Shown in pieces: positions 21,465 to 30,532 of a stretch of DNA of 64,000 nt (the stretch's first letter is position 1; each line of letters begins with the position of its first letter). Under the pieces are notes generated by a model. That model did not search any database and was not told the origin of the DNA. It saw only the letters and a program-made list of their open reading frames with translations. Source of the stretch: Marchantia polymorpha subsp. ruderalis (taxonomy: Eukaryota > Streptophyta > Marchantiopsida > Marchantiales > Marchantiaceae); contig AP031352.1 in NCBI GenBank assembly GCA_037833965.1, positions 20,998,501 to 21,062,500 on the forward strand, given 5' to 3'. A program made the translations under genes and the position numbers.

Positions 21465-21737
21465 GCTATCTCTATCTCCGAAGCACTAAGATTCCTCCTG
21501 TTCCACAAAATGAAGTACCGAGTTGTTTTCTTTGTAGCTTGCTTGGCTTTCTTCGCTCGGTGTTGCTTGGCGAGTACACATGAAAATCTTTGCTCACTGC
21601 AAGTTGAGGAAGACAGATCACAAATTGCTGGGAGGTCATAAAGTTAACAGTTTGCAGTCTGAATTTTGACACGACACAGTTCTCGATCTGGAGTTCAGTG
21701 ATGTCAAGGACAACTGAAGTACTCAGAGGAAGATTTT
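21465..21737 (-). mobile_element. Ty1/Copia fragment, inverted copy (old, broken)
   Basis: The minus strand gives FVICLPQLAVSKDF and KPSKLQRKQLG, matching the Copia fragment at 13713-14130. It is broken and short, and is carried within the right arm of the inverted duplication. Confidence 0.6.
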
Positions 21738-21759
21738 TCGTGAGGTCCTGCTCATTGTG

Positions 21760-22220
21760 GTCCAGGAAAATCAGCTCGGGATTCGTCGCTACCTTGATCC
21801 GCGTCCGATTCCTGACCAATTCGACGTAGTATCCCCGATGGCGGGGATCTGCATACCTTGCTGCCTTGCGATCAAGGTACCGCAGTAGCGTTACCACCTG
21901 CTCGCAAAGCACTTCCGTCAGTGTGCTTTGCACCGACTCCACTTCCTCCTCCTCTAATGGAGGCGTATGCTCCGTCCAAGGCGCTGGACCTCGGCCTAAG
22001 CCCCCCTGTAATGACAGACAAATACCAAAATGGAGCATAATGGTATAGATCCGATCCCACGAGGACAGAAACAAACACAAAAGTCACGATTTGTCACAAG
22101 ATAGCATTCTATTACAAAGTTTTCCTTCTTAGGCCAATGCTACTCCCAGAAGACACCACTCAACTAGAGCCGAAGACTGAGAAGGTAGTGCAAAACCATA
22201 CTCACAACCTGAAACTTTTC
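21760..22220 (-). mobile_element. Remnant of a third gypsy LTR family (C), broken
   Basis: At 21760-22000 the minus strand resembles the middle of the U3-encoded protein (acidic run, SVQSTLTEVLCEQ, LLRYLDRK, YVELVRNRTR), closest to the family A version. At 22007 a separate LTR end starts (plus-strand TGTAATGACAGAC) and resembles the LTR 3' ends of A and B only loosely; it runs to 22220, where element B begins. A fossil with at least two breaks. Confidence 0.7.
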
Positions 22221-23464
22221 TGTGGTACCCCACTTTTGGCAATTTTGAGGAAATTAAAACATTTTTGGAAAACTGTACCCCGGCAGCATTGTAAATAGCC
22301 TTCGGTACATCAAAACAGAGTGAATCCGGAAGATCGCGGGGATTCTCGAGGGATCTTGTAGAATCTGGGATTTGGGGTGCAGTAGTAAGGTCAGGCACCA
22401 CCCTCCCTGCGAGCTCCGCAGTTAGGATCTCTACGGCGCAAGGCGCAAAACCCGCCTTCGGAGGTTGCGTCCGCGGCTGTAGGGAAACCCTCGTAATTAG
22501 GTAACCCTCGGGCGCCTTGACCAAGTTAGGATCCCGTTGGAAAGAGCTCGACGCGCTGATTCCAACGAGCCCAAGAACGCTTGGAACGGACGAGGACTTA
22601 GGGAGTTATCGCTACTGGAAGAAACGGAGGCGGTCGCCTGCGGCGGAAGGAGTTCGCCACCGGCGCGAATTCCGCCTGCGCGGAAGGGGGATTCAAGTTT
22701 TGTCCTATGCGCGGACGAAGGCGTTCGCCTGTGCACAGGCGAAGTAGGGTTAGGGAAGGCGCGAAGTCCGCCTACGCACAGGCGTTCGCCTGTGCACAGG
22801 CACTTCGGCGTCGGCGGGAGATCCGCCTTGGGCCCTAGAAATGCGCCTTGTGAGGTAGAAAGAGTACGGCGCCTTCCGCGCCAGCGCAGCGCAGCGTACG
22901 TCGGAAGACCGCCAGAGTAATCCAATCGGTACGGACCATGCGGACGGCACGGGTGGATGCGCTCTTGGACGGACGGAGTTGCGGCGGCGGAAGCGCCGAC
23001 GGAGAGACAAGGAACGGACAGACTGGACGGAGACGGCTGACCACGGTCAACGCCTTCCGCGCCAGCGCAGCGCCGCGGACGGAATTCGCCTGCGCACAGG
23101 AGAACGCCGGTGCACAGGAGAATGTTCAAGTTCCGCGCCGGCGGAGAATCCGCCGAGGCCCCTGCCTGCGCACAGGCAGGAGTTGAATTTTTGTCCGACA
23201 TGCGGACGCACGCGTCAAGGCAGAAGGAGATTGGCCGAGGGGCGGTACGAACAAGTGTACCGCGCAAGGCGGAAAACTCGCCTTCGGCGCTACGCCCCCA
23301 TGTCCGGAGGGTGACACGCTCGCGGAGTTCAAATCCGCCAATTCGAGCGTGAGAGTTTAATCGACGACGGCGGAGCGTGAAGCCGCGCGTGAGAGCGAAG
23401 ACCGTTCCAGCGTACAGCCGGCGCGGCCATCAAGTGAGACGTTCTTCACGACCAAGAGACGACC
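22221..23464 (+). other. U3 start upstream of the LTR ORF, element B
   Basis: About 1.24 kb with no assured gene. It is dense in GC palindromes: GCCTGTGCACAGGC (near 22729 and 22791), related GCCTGCGCACAGGC-type forms (near 23089 and 23163) and GCCTTCGGC forms. If the ORF has its own promoter it should be here, but no clear TATA box was seen. Several short frames on both strands exist and look like by-products of GC-rich sequence. Confidence 0.5.
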
Positions 23465-26400
23465 ATGACCTTCGACCGGGCGGCGGAGAGCGTCCCATTC
23501 TTGAATTCGCGATTCCAATCTCTTGTGCGCGCTGCGCGCATCCATCTGCTGGCTGCGGACCATTCTCGTCGTCGTCGCACAGGAGATTTCTTGTTGATTG
23601 AGGGAGAAGTGAGTGCGCGTGATTTGGAATTGAGAGCGATTAGAGTTTGCCGAGAGAGAAGGAAACGCGGACAGTGCGGAAGTAGAATGAGCGGGCGAGC
23701 GAACCCCAGGAACGCAATGACGAGACCGAGCAGATTGCGGATGGTGCCACTTCGCCTGCCGCAGAACGGGCTGCGCGCTTTCGAAGAGCGCTTAATAGCA
23801 AGAAAGCTCGATTTCTTGCTATGGGGATGGAATTACATCTGCGCGAATATGGTGCGCGAGTGGCTAGAGCCACAGGGACCACCCTCGCGCGGATTGCGTC
23901 CGCATGTTGACCGGTGGACAGTCCAAGATTGGGCGCAGGCGTTGGGAAGATGTGCTGGCATGCCAGGGCATCTCCTTTTCGACAGCGAGAGCATCAAGGT
24001 GACCAAGCAAGAAGAAGCGCAATTTGTGGAGCTGTTCAAGACCGGGAGGTCTACCAAGAATGGGTACAGGACCCGTGATTACAAAGATCGATTTCGCCGG
24101 ACTTTGTCCGCGGCGCTGATGCAATTACTGCAGCCGCACCGCGCCTGCTACATCACATTGTGGCAGGTCTCTTTTGTGGAGTGCGTCATCGAGGGAACTC
24201 CAATTCACTGGGCGAGCATCCTGCACAGAGTGATGCGACAGCACGCGTTTGAGGAGAAGGGGGGAACGCTAAACCATCTTTCTCCTTTCCTCATCAATTT
24301 TTATCGACAGCGGAATTGTTTGACAGCGGCGGAGCTTGAACATTTTCCGCCATTGTCCATCGACCATCCCGGAAAGTATGTGCGGGAGAACGAGGTCGAC
24401 ACTAATGCGGAGGAGTCACCGACTTCTACCCCATCAAGACGGAGAGACGAAGGGAGACACACCCCTGCAGCGCGAGTGCCGCGGAAGCGGCGATGGAGGG
24501 AAGAGGCCGAAGAGGAGCAGCATCAAGAACTCTCTGTTCCCATTCGACCGCGGCCGCTGTGCGAGCCATACAGCCGGCCGAAGCAGAAGGCACGCAGACT
24601 GGTGTTGCCAGCTGATAGTGCAGACACGGCGACGATTGCGACGGAGATAGGAAGTGCGTCGCCAGAGAGACGAGAGGAAGCGCGGACGACCGCAGGAGCG
24701 ACGGGCCACGCTGCAACCTCGTCGGGAGAGAGGCCGCCTACGGGCCAAGGGCCTCCGGAGTTACCACGTGCGATGCGGACAGATGTTCCGTTTGCGCACA
24801 GGCGAACCTCCGCGGACGGACGAGCCTCCGCGGATCGGCGAACACAAGTGGACGTGGATCTACGCTTACGCGTGGGAAGGAGCAGTCCGCCTGTGCACAG
24901 GTCACCTGTGCACAGAACACCTCCACACGTGCCGCCTGTGCACAGGCAAGAATCACCCCCGTTCCAACGTAGGAAGGGGAAGGAGCCGGCGGAAGAACCG
25001 CCTACGAGACACCGGCCCTCGGGGCCAGACCCTCCGGCGCACCACGCGCCGCAATTCGCGCCTTCGGCGCCAGGGCCTTCGAGCCGAGGGGATACGAGCA
25101 GAGAGCGTGCGGAGGCCGCACCATCGGCGGGAAGTACGCCGATAGATGCGCCTTCGGCGGTAGGGCCTATAGGCCAAGGAACATCGGGCGTGCGGCCCCC
25201 GGCCATGTCGCCTTCGGCGATAGATGTCCGCGGCGCTACGCCTGCGACGGACAAGGCGCCGGCAAATGCGCCTGCGCACGGGCCGGGCACAGCCCCCACG
25301 GACCGATCAAGGGAGCAGCAGACGGAGGAGCGGAGTGACTGCCCGCGGGACGACATCTCGATGCGCGATGCGCAATACAACCCCGCGCAGCCACCCTCCG
25401 CTCGATCGCCTTCGGCGACGGACGACGGCGACAGAGAGAATGCGGTGGGCAATCAACCAGCGAGCGACAGGGATGCCGCTCGGATACATTCGCCTTCCGC
25501 CTTAGACATTTTGGCGACGAGCAGCGAGGCTGCAGCCGTGCCTTCGCAGGCAGCACACGTCGAGGACGTGCAGCCCCACTCGGGGCAGTCGCCGACGCAA
25601 TCAATGGCGACTGAAATTCTCCACTCGGATGATGAGGACGGAGGCTCCACGGAAGAAAGGTCAGGAGCAGAAGACACCGAGGAGGAGGAGGAGGAAATTG
25701 TTGGAGCGCCGGCGGCGGCGCTCTCTGAGCAGGTGATTCCGTTGCTGCGGTACTTGGATCGCAAGGTCGATAAATACGCCGACCCACTCCAGCCGGGATC
25801 TTACATCGAGTTAGTGCGCAGGCGGACTCGCACTAAAGTCCACACCAGCAAGCTATTAGCTAGAGTGGACCAGGAGTTGAGGGACTTGAAGGAGAAGCAT
25901 GAGTGCTTGTGGGGACAGTACAAGCTTAATCAGAAATTCTACAAGCACTCCGAGAAGATGAAGGATGAGAAACTGGGCGAGCTCACCAAGGAGCAGGTGA
26001 AGGTCAAGGAAGCACTCAACTCTGAGCAGGCCGAGAATCGGATTTTGTCAGAGGAGCTCGTGCGACAGACGCGGTTGTTGGAACAATGTCAGCTCGCACG
26101 GCAGGCGGATGAAGAATTAATCCGCAGTTTACAGTCAGAGTGTGGCGAATTGAGGGCGCAACGTGCTGAAGCCGAATCGCAATTAGTGACCATTGAAGAG
26201 GATCGCAGGAAGGAGGCGGATCGCACGAAGGTGGAGACGGCGAGGCGAGTCGCCCACTGTCTCAAGGGCTACGCCCACTGGGAAGTGAAGGCGCAGGAGA
26301 AACTCACACTGCGGGAGTTTGAATTGCGCGCAGCCGGGTTGTTGTCAGGCGACAGTAGGAGTCGGCGGAAGGTAGCGAAGAAGCTCGAGGCCTTTCTGTC

Positions 26401-26584
26401 GAAGGCACAGGATACCATGTCCGCCCTCGAGGGGGAGGTGTCCGCGGCGTTGCAGCGGTTGGGACTGCGTAGTCGAGCGGAAGAGTGGCAGGGTAGGGAG
26501 CTAGTGCGCGGCAGTCGGCCGCGCAGGAGACGTAGTACAGGTTCCGCGGAGTGTAGTGTAGCGTGGTTCCGTGCAGGCGTGTAG
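23465..26584 (+). CDS. U3-encoded ORF of element B 5' LTR, 1039 codons, function unknown
   Basis: Conservation with the element A protein starts at Met85 (23717; MTRPSRLRMVPLRLPQNGLRAF), so that Met is the better start; the 84 preceding codons are unmatched in A. Layout from there: conserved helical block of about 220 residues (LDFLLWGWNYIC, RTRDYKDRFRR, EGTPIHWASIL, GGTLNHLSPFLINFYRQ); a disordered Pro/Ser/Ala/Arg-rich middle of about 400 residues with PSA and PVHRS repeats; an acidic run (TEEEEEEIV); the motif LLRYLDRKVDKYADP; about 230 residues of coiled coil; and a basic tail (RPRRRRSTGSAECS). No enzyme, membrane or zinc motif is seen. The end is 37 bases before the LTR TATA box, so the ORF is in U3. 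The C-terminal third could mediate oligomerisation; that is inference. Confidence 0.82.
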   Translation: MTFDRAAESVPFLNSRFQSLVRAARIHLLAADHSRRRRTGDFLLIEGEVSARDLELRAIRVCRERRKRGQCGSRMSGRANPRNAMTRPSRLRMVPLRLPQNGLRAFEERLIARKLDFLLWGWNYICANMVREWLEPQGPPSRGLRPHVDRWTVQDWAQALGRCAGMPGHLLFDSESIKVTKQEEAQFVELFKTGRSTKNGYRTRDYKDRFRRTLSAALMQLLQPHRACYITLWQVSFVECVIEGTPIHWASILHRVMRQHAFEEKGGTLNHLSPFLINFYRQRNCLTAAELEHFPPLSIDHPGKYVRENEVDTNAEESPTSTPSRRRDEGRHTPAARVPRKRRWREEAEEEQHQELSVPIRPRPLCEPYSRPKQKARRLVLPADSADTATIATEIGSASPERREEARTTAGATGHAATSSGERPPTGQGPPELPRAMRTDVPFAHRRTSADGRASADRRTQVDVDLRLRVGRSSPPVHRSPVHRTPPHVPPVHRQESPPFQRRKGKEPAEEPPTRHRPSGPDPPAHHAPQFAPSAPGPSSRGDTSRERAEAAPSAGSTPIDAPSAVGPIGQGTSGVRPPAMSPSAIDVRGATPATDKAPANAPAHGPGTAPTDRSREQQTEERSDCPRDDISMRDAQYNPAQPPSARSPSATDDGDRENAVGNQPASDRDAARIHSPSALDILATSSEAAAVPSQAAHVEDVQPHSGQSPTQSMATEILHSDDEDGGSTEERSGAEDTEEEEEEIVGAPAAALSEQVIPLLRYLDRKVDKYADPLQPGSYIELVRRRTRTKVHTSKLLARVDQELRDLKEKHECLWGQYKLNQKFYKHSEKMKDEKLGELTKEQVKVKEALNSEQAENRILSEELVRQTRLLEQCQLARQADEELIRSLQSECGELRAQRAEAESQLVTIEEDRRKEADRTKVETARRVAHCLKGYAHWEVKAQEKLTLREFELRAAGLLSGDSRSRRKVAKKLEAFLSKAQDTMSALEGEVSAALQRLGLRSRAEEWQGRELVRGSRPRRRRSTGSAECSVAWFRAGV

Positions 26585-26620
26585 CGTAGTGCAGTGTAGT
26601 GCTAGGTAGGACTTAGAAGG

Positions 26621-26649
26621 TATAAAATAGTTCCAGGCGTTTTGCCTGG
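26621..26649 (+). promoter_or_regulatory. LTR TATA box and palindrome, element B 5' LTR
   Basis: TATAAAAT at 26621-26628, followed by the stem CCAGGC-GTTTT-GCCTGG at 26633-26649. Transcription of the genomic RNA is expected to start about 30 bases after the TATA box, leaving the large ORF upstream. Confidence 0.7.
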
Positions 26650-27593
26650 GGTTCTTTCCCATCAGAAGTGCAGATCAGGAACCCATTTCCTTTGCGTGTT
26701 TGTGTCCTTGAGTTCTGTCACCACGCACGAGGAGTTACAACTTAGCGTTCCGCATTTTGTAGCTGAAGGCCTTCGGCCGAATGTTCAGAGCTAGTACATT
26801 GGTTAGAGACTTGAGTAGTTCGGAACTGCACCTGCGGGTGACTGCCGATGCTCAGAGCCAGTGACTAGTTAGATACTTGAACAGTTTCGCCCCTACACCT
26901 TCGAGTGTTTCTTCCTGATTGTACTCCTTGGGATTTTTCCCCTGAATGCCAAAGTGAAGTTTTGCTACTTCGTGTAAGCCTTGGTTGTAAATTCAGGTTA
27001 CGCTGCAGCAGGTGTCTTGAGGGTAACCCCTGTAGTATTTCTGGGAATGACAAGTGCCTGAGAATTCAAACTCGTCAATAGACTGTTGTTGTGTTACTGG
27101 AATGTTTCACAGTGAGTCCTTTAGTGCGGACCTGTGTTCTCTGCGCGTTTTGTGAGTTGAGAGTGTTGTTCACCGCGTAGGAGTGACTTCGATCCGAAGT
27201 AGGCAGTCCAAACCGGGTTTCCTACATTAGCAGCGAGCTAGTGGAAGTGTTGTAAAAGCCGGAGTTGGAAGTCACTGCCCGCAGCTTTGCCGAGTGTACT
27301 CTTGAGAGACTTTCCCCCTGAAATCTTGAAGTAGAGGTCCTAACGGATCTCTGGGTTGTGTTTCTGTAGTTTCAGGTGTGTGTGTGTGTGTGTGTTACGC
27401 TGCACTGTGCGACCTCCGAGTGCGCTCCGAGTGGACACTTGCAGTATTTCTGGGAGTGACAGTTGCCTGAGAATTCAAACTCCTCAATAGTCTGTTAAAA
27501 CGTGACACTTTGTACCCTGTGTGTTCCTCTGTCCCTGTGGGTTCGACCTTTCTACCACTATATTGCAGTTTTAGCCTTTAGTGGGTTATTACA
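26650..27593 (+). other. R-U5 region of element B 5' LTR
   Basis: About 0.94 kb without a convincing gene. Two sub-regions look alike: TATTTCTGGGA(A/G)TGACA followed by TGCCTGAGAATTCAAACTC occurs near 27032 and again near 27441, an internal duplication of roughly 410 bases with strong divergence. A GT microsatellite lies at 27376-27395. Confidence 0.55.
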
Positions 27594-27615
27594 TAAGAAG
27601 CCGACAACTTCTTTT

Positions 27616-27633
27616 TGGCGCCGCTGCCGGGGA
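27616..27633 (+). other. Primer binding site of element B (tRNA-Asp type)
   Basis: TGGCGCCGCTGCCGGGGA, complementary to the 3' end of plant tRNA-Asp with about one mismatch. Its 22-base spacer from the LTR contains an AGAAG...CTTCT stem. Athila-like elements are known to use tRNA-Asp. Confidence 0.85.
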
Positions 27634-27679
27634 CAGTTGCGTCAACACCGGGGTTTTTACGAGCAGCCATGCTCGGTGA

Positions 27680-30532
27680 ATGTCGACTGGGGCTGGCGGG
27701 AGCAACCTAAGTGCTAGAGCTGTCCGCAAGTTCCGACGAGATTCAGAGAAGGCCGTGGAAGAGACACGGCGTCAAACCAAGAAAACACCAAAAAGAGTAC
27801 CTAAGCCTAGTTCGGCCGACATCCTTGGGGAACCTACCCCCGGCGACTCGGAACCAAACTTGGTGCTTACAGTTCTACTAGATATTCCTTGCACGGACCC
27901 GCCTAGTGAAGTAGAACCGACCGCCCGAGGACCGTCGACAGACACACTGATGGCGGACGGACAAGCCAATGTGCGGCTACCTCAGCCGATTACTAAACAT
28001 TCCTACCCGAAGTACAAAGGGAGTGGGGATGACGACGATGCAGATTCATACATCAAGTTATTCGAGTCGGTGTCTATTGCCAATCGCGAGATCGCATACG
28101 ACGACCGACTAAGGATCTTTCCAAGCCTTCTGCGGAAGAAAGCGAGGAGTTGGTATAATCACGAGAGCATCGATCCGAGTGGGTTGACAACATGGGCCCA
28201 GCTGAAGGAGAAGTTCCTTCGTCGCTTTCGCGAGCTCGGCTACGACAGCCGGGTTTTGACGAAGTTACGTAATTTGCAGCGAGAGAAGAAGGAGAGTCTG
28301 CGTGACTACACTGAGAGATTTATGGACCTCCTCGACAGAATACTGAAAACAGGACCAGGGTCCCCTTTCTCGGTACAACAAGCTGTGGATTGGTACGTGA
28401 CCGGTTTAACTCGGGAGATGGAGACTTTTTGCCGACGCAGCAAGTGCGACACTATTGAGGATGTGATTGCATCGGTAGAAGCCTTCGAAACTTCCACTCT
28501 CAACCGAAGAGGGAGAGAGAGACGGGAGTCGAAGGAGCGCAAACCGAAAGGAGGGCGAAGACGGCGTAGAGGTACAACTCCGTCATCGGAGGAATCGTCT
28601 TCGGACGAGAACCGTTCTTCATCCGAAGAAGAGGAAACCTCATCGTCGGAGGAGGAGAAGAAGAGGAAGAAGCATGGGTCAGCGAAGAAAAAGGGCATCC
28701 GACGAGTGACTACGGACAGAGCGCCGGGAGATATAGCTTCGAAGATGGAGACCCTTGTGAAGGACTTCGCCGATCTCAAGGTTCAAGTGGTAGGCGGGCA
28801 TGATCGCCGAAAATCACCCGGGAGAGTGCGAGCGAACTTATGGTGTACTACGTGCGGGGCGGTGGGACATGCAAACACCGAGTGCCTTACCACCCGGCCG
28901 TCATATCCAGTCAACGCAGTAGAGTGGGCGCAACCGTACTATGGAGAGCACCCTCAGTACTATGGAGAGCACCCTCAGTACTATGGAGAGGCTAGCGAAG
29001 AGACAGCCTATGCCGTCCAGTCGGTGCCTACCCCTCCTGCGGTTTCAGCAATGCAAGTTCCCCGATATATTCCGGTGGATCGGGCCACTACGGTACCGGT
29101 GAGGCGGAGAGCACCTCCAGGGACGTTTGACCCACCGCCACCGCGAGCTTGTTATAATTGCGGGGAAGTTGGGCACTTCTCACCGCAGTGTCCCCATCCA
29201 AAAAGGCGAAACGATTATGCTCCGACATGTAGTAATTGCAAGAAGGTCGGGCACACTGCGCCAGAGTGTGATCAGCCACCTGTCCCTCGGCCAGTGGTAC
29301 GATTTGTGAACACTCCTGCCAAGGAGGACGTGCAAGTTAACCAGGTCGAAGTAGGTTCAGACGGGGATGGCGAAGACGAAGAATGGCCGGCTGAAGAGGT
29401 TATGTGCGCACGGGTCGAAACTCGTAGCTCCAAGAAATCCAAGGAGCAAGAGCGTGACACTCGCAAGCACGAACGGAGAACCGCCGACCGGACGGGAAAA
29501 GGAAAGGAGAAGACATCCAGCAAGTCCGACTCGCGACCTGCTCGGAGGTCTTCGACTACGCGGGAGGCACCAGCAGTGCGCCCCCAGGCAGCAGTCGAGG
29601 ACGAGCCAGTGCGCCTACTGAAACGGGACTATGCTCCGGATATCCGCAACGAGGTAGCCAACCTGTTGCAGGAAGCGATCCGCACTCAAAAGGATCCACC
29701 GCGGCCAGACCTGACATCCTCCCTTGGGGCGAAGTTGGCAGCCACCGTGGAACCTCGCAGAGCGTCGCCGACCCCGGCGCCCCAACGCGCCCACTATGAC
29801 TTGGTTGAAGATCTCGGGAGTCGAAAAGTGAACATTACGTTCAAGCAGCTCTTGGAGGACAATAAGACGTATCGGAGAATGTTGATGCTTTCGCTACGGC
29901 ATCCGCGGAAGCCGCGCGCGTCCACATCCTCTCAAGTATATCAAGTGGAGAGCGAAGACCAAGGGCCACCCGAGATCGATGTGGAGATAGCAGGATGTTG
30001 TGTACGCAGAGTGCCAATCGACTCTGGATCAGGAGTCAACATAATGACGGAGGATACAGCGAGAGCCTTGGGGTTCAGTCAATACGAACCCTCAAAGCGT
30101 GTGTTGAGATTAGCGGATCAGACGCGGAGAATGCCTGCAGGTATGCTGCGCAATGTCAAGACAACCATCGGGGGTGCGGACTTTCGGTTGACGTATATCA
30201 TCCTTCAACCGATGATGAAGCAGGGCTATGACGTCCTGCTCGGGCGACCATGGCTATATGGTGCACAAGTCAGATGTGACTGGCGAAGACATCGCCTTAA
30301 GTTTCCTCATCCTTCGGAACCGACCAAAACCATTACAGTGCCCTGGAATAGGGTCAGGCACGAAGGAGAGACCCCATCGACAAGTGCAGGTTACACATCG
30401 GGCGAGGACAGTGAGTCGACCGCGCGATCGGATTCCAGTGGTACCGAATCTGATTACTTCGTGGGATTCGTTGCCTGCTGTTCGGTGGAAGAAGAAGAAG
30501 AGACGGAAGCTATTCAGCCGGAAGACGAATAG
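27680..30532 (+). CDS. gag-protease of element B
   Basis: 950 codons, open throughout. The start ATG is 46 bases past the primer site. Capsid region near residues 105-240 (DSYIKLFESVSIANRE, ARSWYNHESID, LKEKFLRRFREL). Serine/acidic then lysine-rich stretch near 295-340. CCHC knuckles near residues 392, 491 and 517 (CTTCGAVGHANTEC, CYNCGEVGHFSPQC, CSNCKKVGHTAPEC). A short Tyr-rich repeat (YYGEHPQ) occurs between the first two knuckles, with three units here and two in element D. Protease motif IDSGSGVN near residue 779, then VLLGRPWLY. It ends in a UAG with a leaky context. Confidence 0.95.
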   Translation: MSTGAGGSNLSARAVRKFRRDSEKAVEETRRQTKKTPKRVPKPSSADILGEPTPGDSEPNLVLTVLLDIPCTDPPSEVEPTARGPSTDTLMADGQANVRLPQPITKHSYPKYKGSGDDDDADSYIKLFESVSIANREIAYDDRLRIFPSLLRKKARSWYNHESIDPSGLTTWAQLKEKFLRRFRELGYDSRVLTKLRNLQREKKESLRDYTERFMDLLDRILKTGPGSPFSVQQAVDWYVTGLTREMETFCRRSKCDTIEDVIASVEAFETSTLNRRGRERRESKERKPKGGRRRRRGTTPSSEESSSDENRSSSEEEETSSSEEEKKRKKHGSAKKKGIRRVTTDRAPGDIASKMETLVKDFADLKVQVVGGHDRRKSPGRVRANLWCTTCGAVGHANTECLTTRPSYPVNAVEWAQPYYGEHPQYYGEHPQYYGEASEETAYAVQSVPTPPAVSAMQVPRYIPVDRATTVPVRRRAPPGTFDPPPPRACYNCGEVGHFSPQCPHPKRRNDYAPTCSNCKKVGHTAPECDQPPVPRPVVRFVNTPAKEDVQVNQVEVGSDGDGEDEEWPAEEVMCARVETRSSKKSKEQERDTRKHERRTADRTGKGKEKTSSKSDSRPARRSSTTREAPAVRPQAAVEDEPVRLLKRDYAPDIRNEVANLLQEAIRTQKDPPRPDLTSSLGAKLAATVEPRRASPTPAPQRAHYDLVEDLGSRKVNITFKQLLEDNKTYRRMLMLSLRHPRKPRASTSSQVYQVESEDQGPPEIDVEIAGCCVRRVPIDSGSGVNIMTEDTARALGFSQYEPSKRVLRLADQTRRMPAGMLRNVKTTIGGADFRLTYIILQPMMKQGYDVLLGRPWLYGAQVRCDWRRHRLKFPHPSEPTKTITVPWNRVRHEGETPSTSAGYTSGEDSESTARSDSSGTESDYFVGFVACCSVEEEEETEAIQPEDE

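Larger units (their letters stand above)
20491..21737 (-). repeat. Right arm of the inverted duplication
   Basis: Contains the last 170 coding bases of the P450, its downstream flank, and an old Copia fragment. It is the reverse complement, with divergence, of the two matching blocks in 13688-16348. This arm is the source-like copy because it joins the intact P450 gene without a break. Confidence 0.8.
22221..27593 (+). repeat. 5' LTR of element B, 5.37 kb
   Basis: TG...CA ended. Order: U3 start with palindromes, a 1039-codon ORF, TATA box at 26621, R-U5 region with a GT microsatellite (27376-27395, about 10 units). It ends 22 bases before the primer site. Confidence 0.95.

Noticed and set aside
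22216-22220. TTTTC/ACTTT as a degenerate target duplication for element B
   Set aside because: The two differ in most positions when aligned end to end, and the flanking sequences are from different LTR families.
22690-23180. CRISPR-like array from repeated GCCTGTGCACAGGC
   Set aside because: Spacing and orientation are irregular, units also occur within coding sequence, and the context is a plant retrotransposon.
22979-23314. A 111-codon sense frame in the U3 start, present in every B-family LTR
   Set aside because: Arg-rich low-complexity translation of palindromic GC sequence; conserved only because the LTRs are recent copies, and absent from family A.
24523-25452. Long antisense frames (about 260-315 codons) opposite the U3 ORF in each LTR
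   Set aside because: They follow the GC-rich repeated middle of the sense ORF, have no own conserved pattern beyond it, and are best explained as mirror frames.
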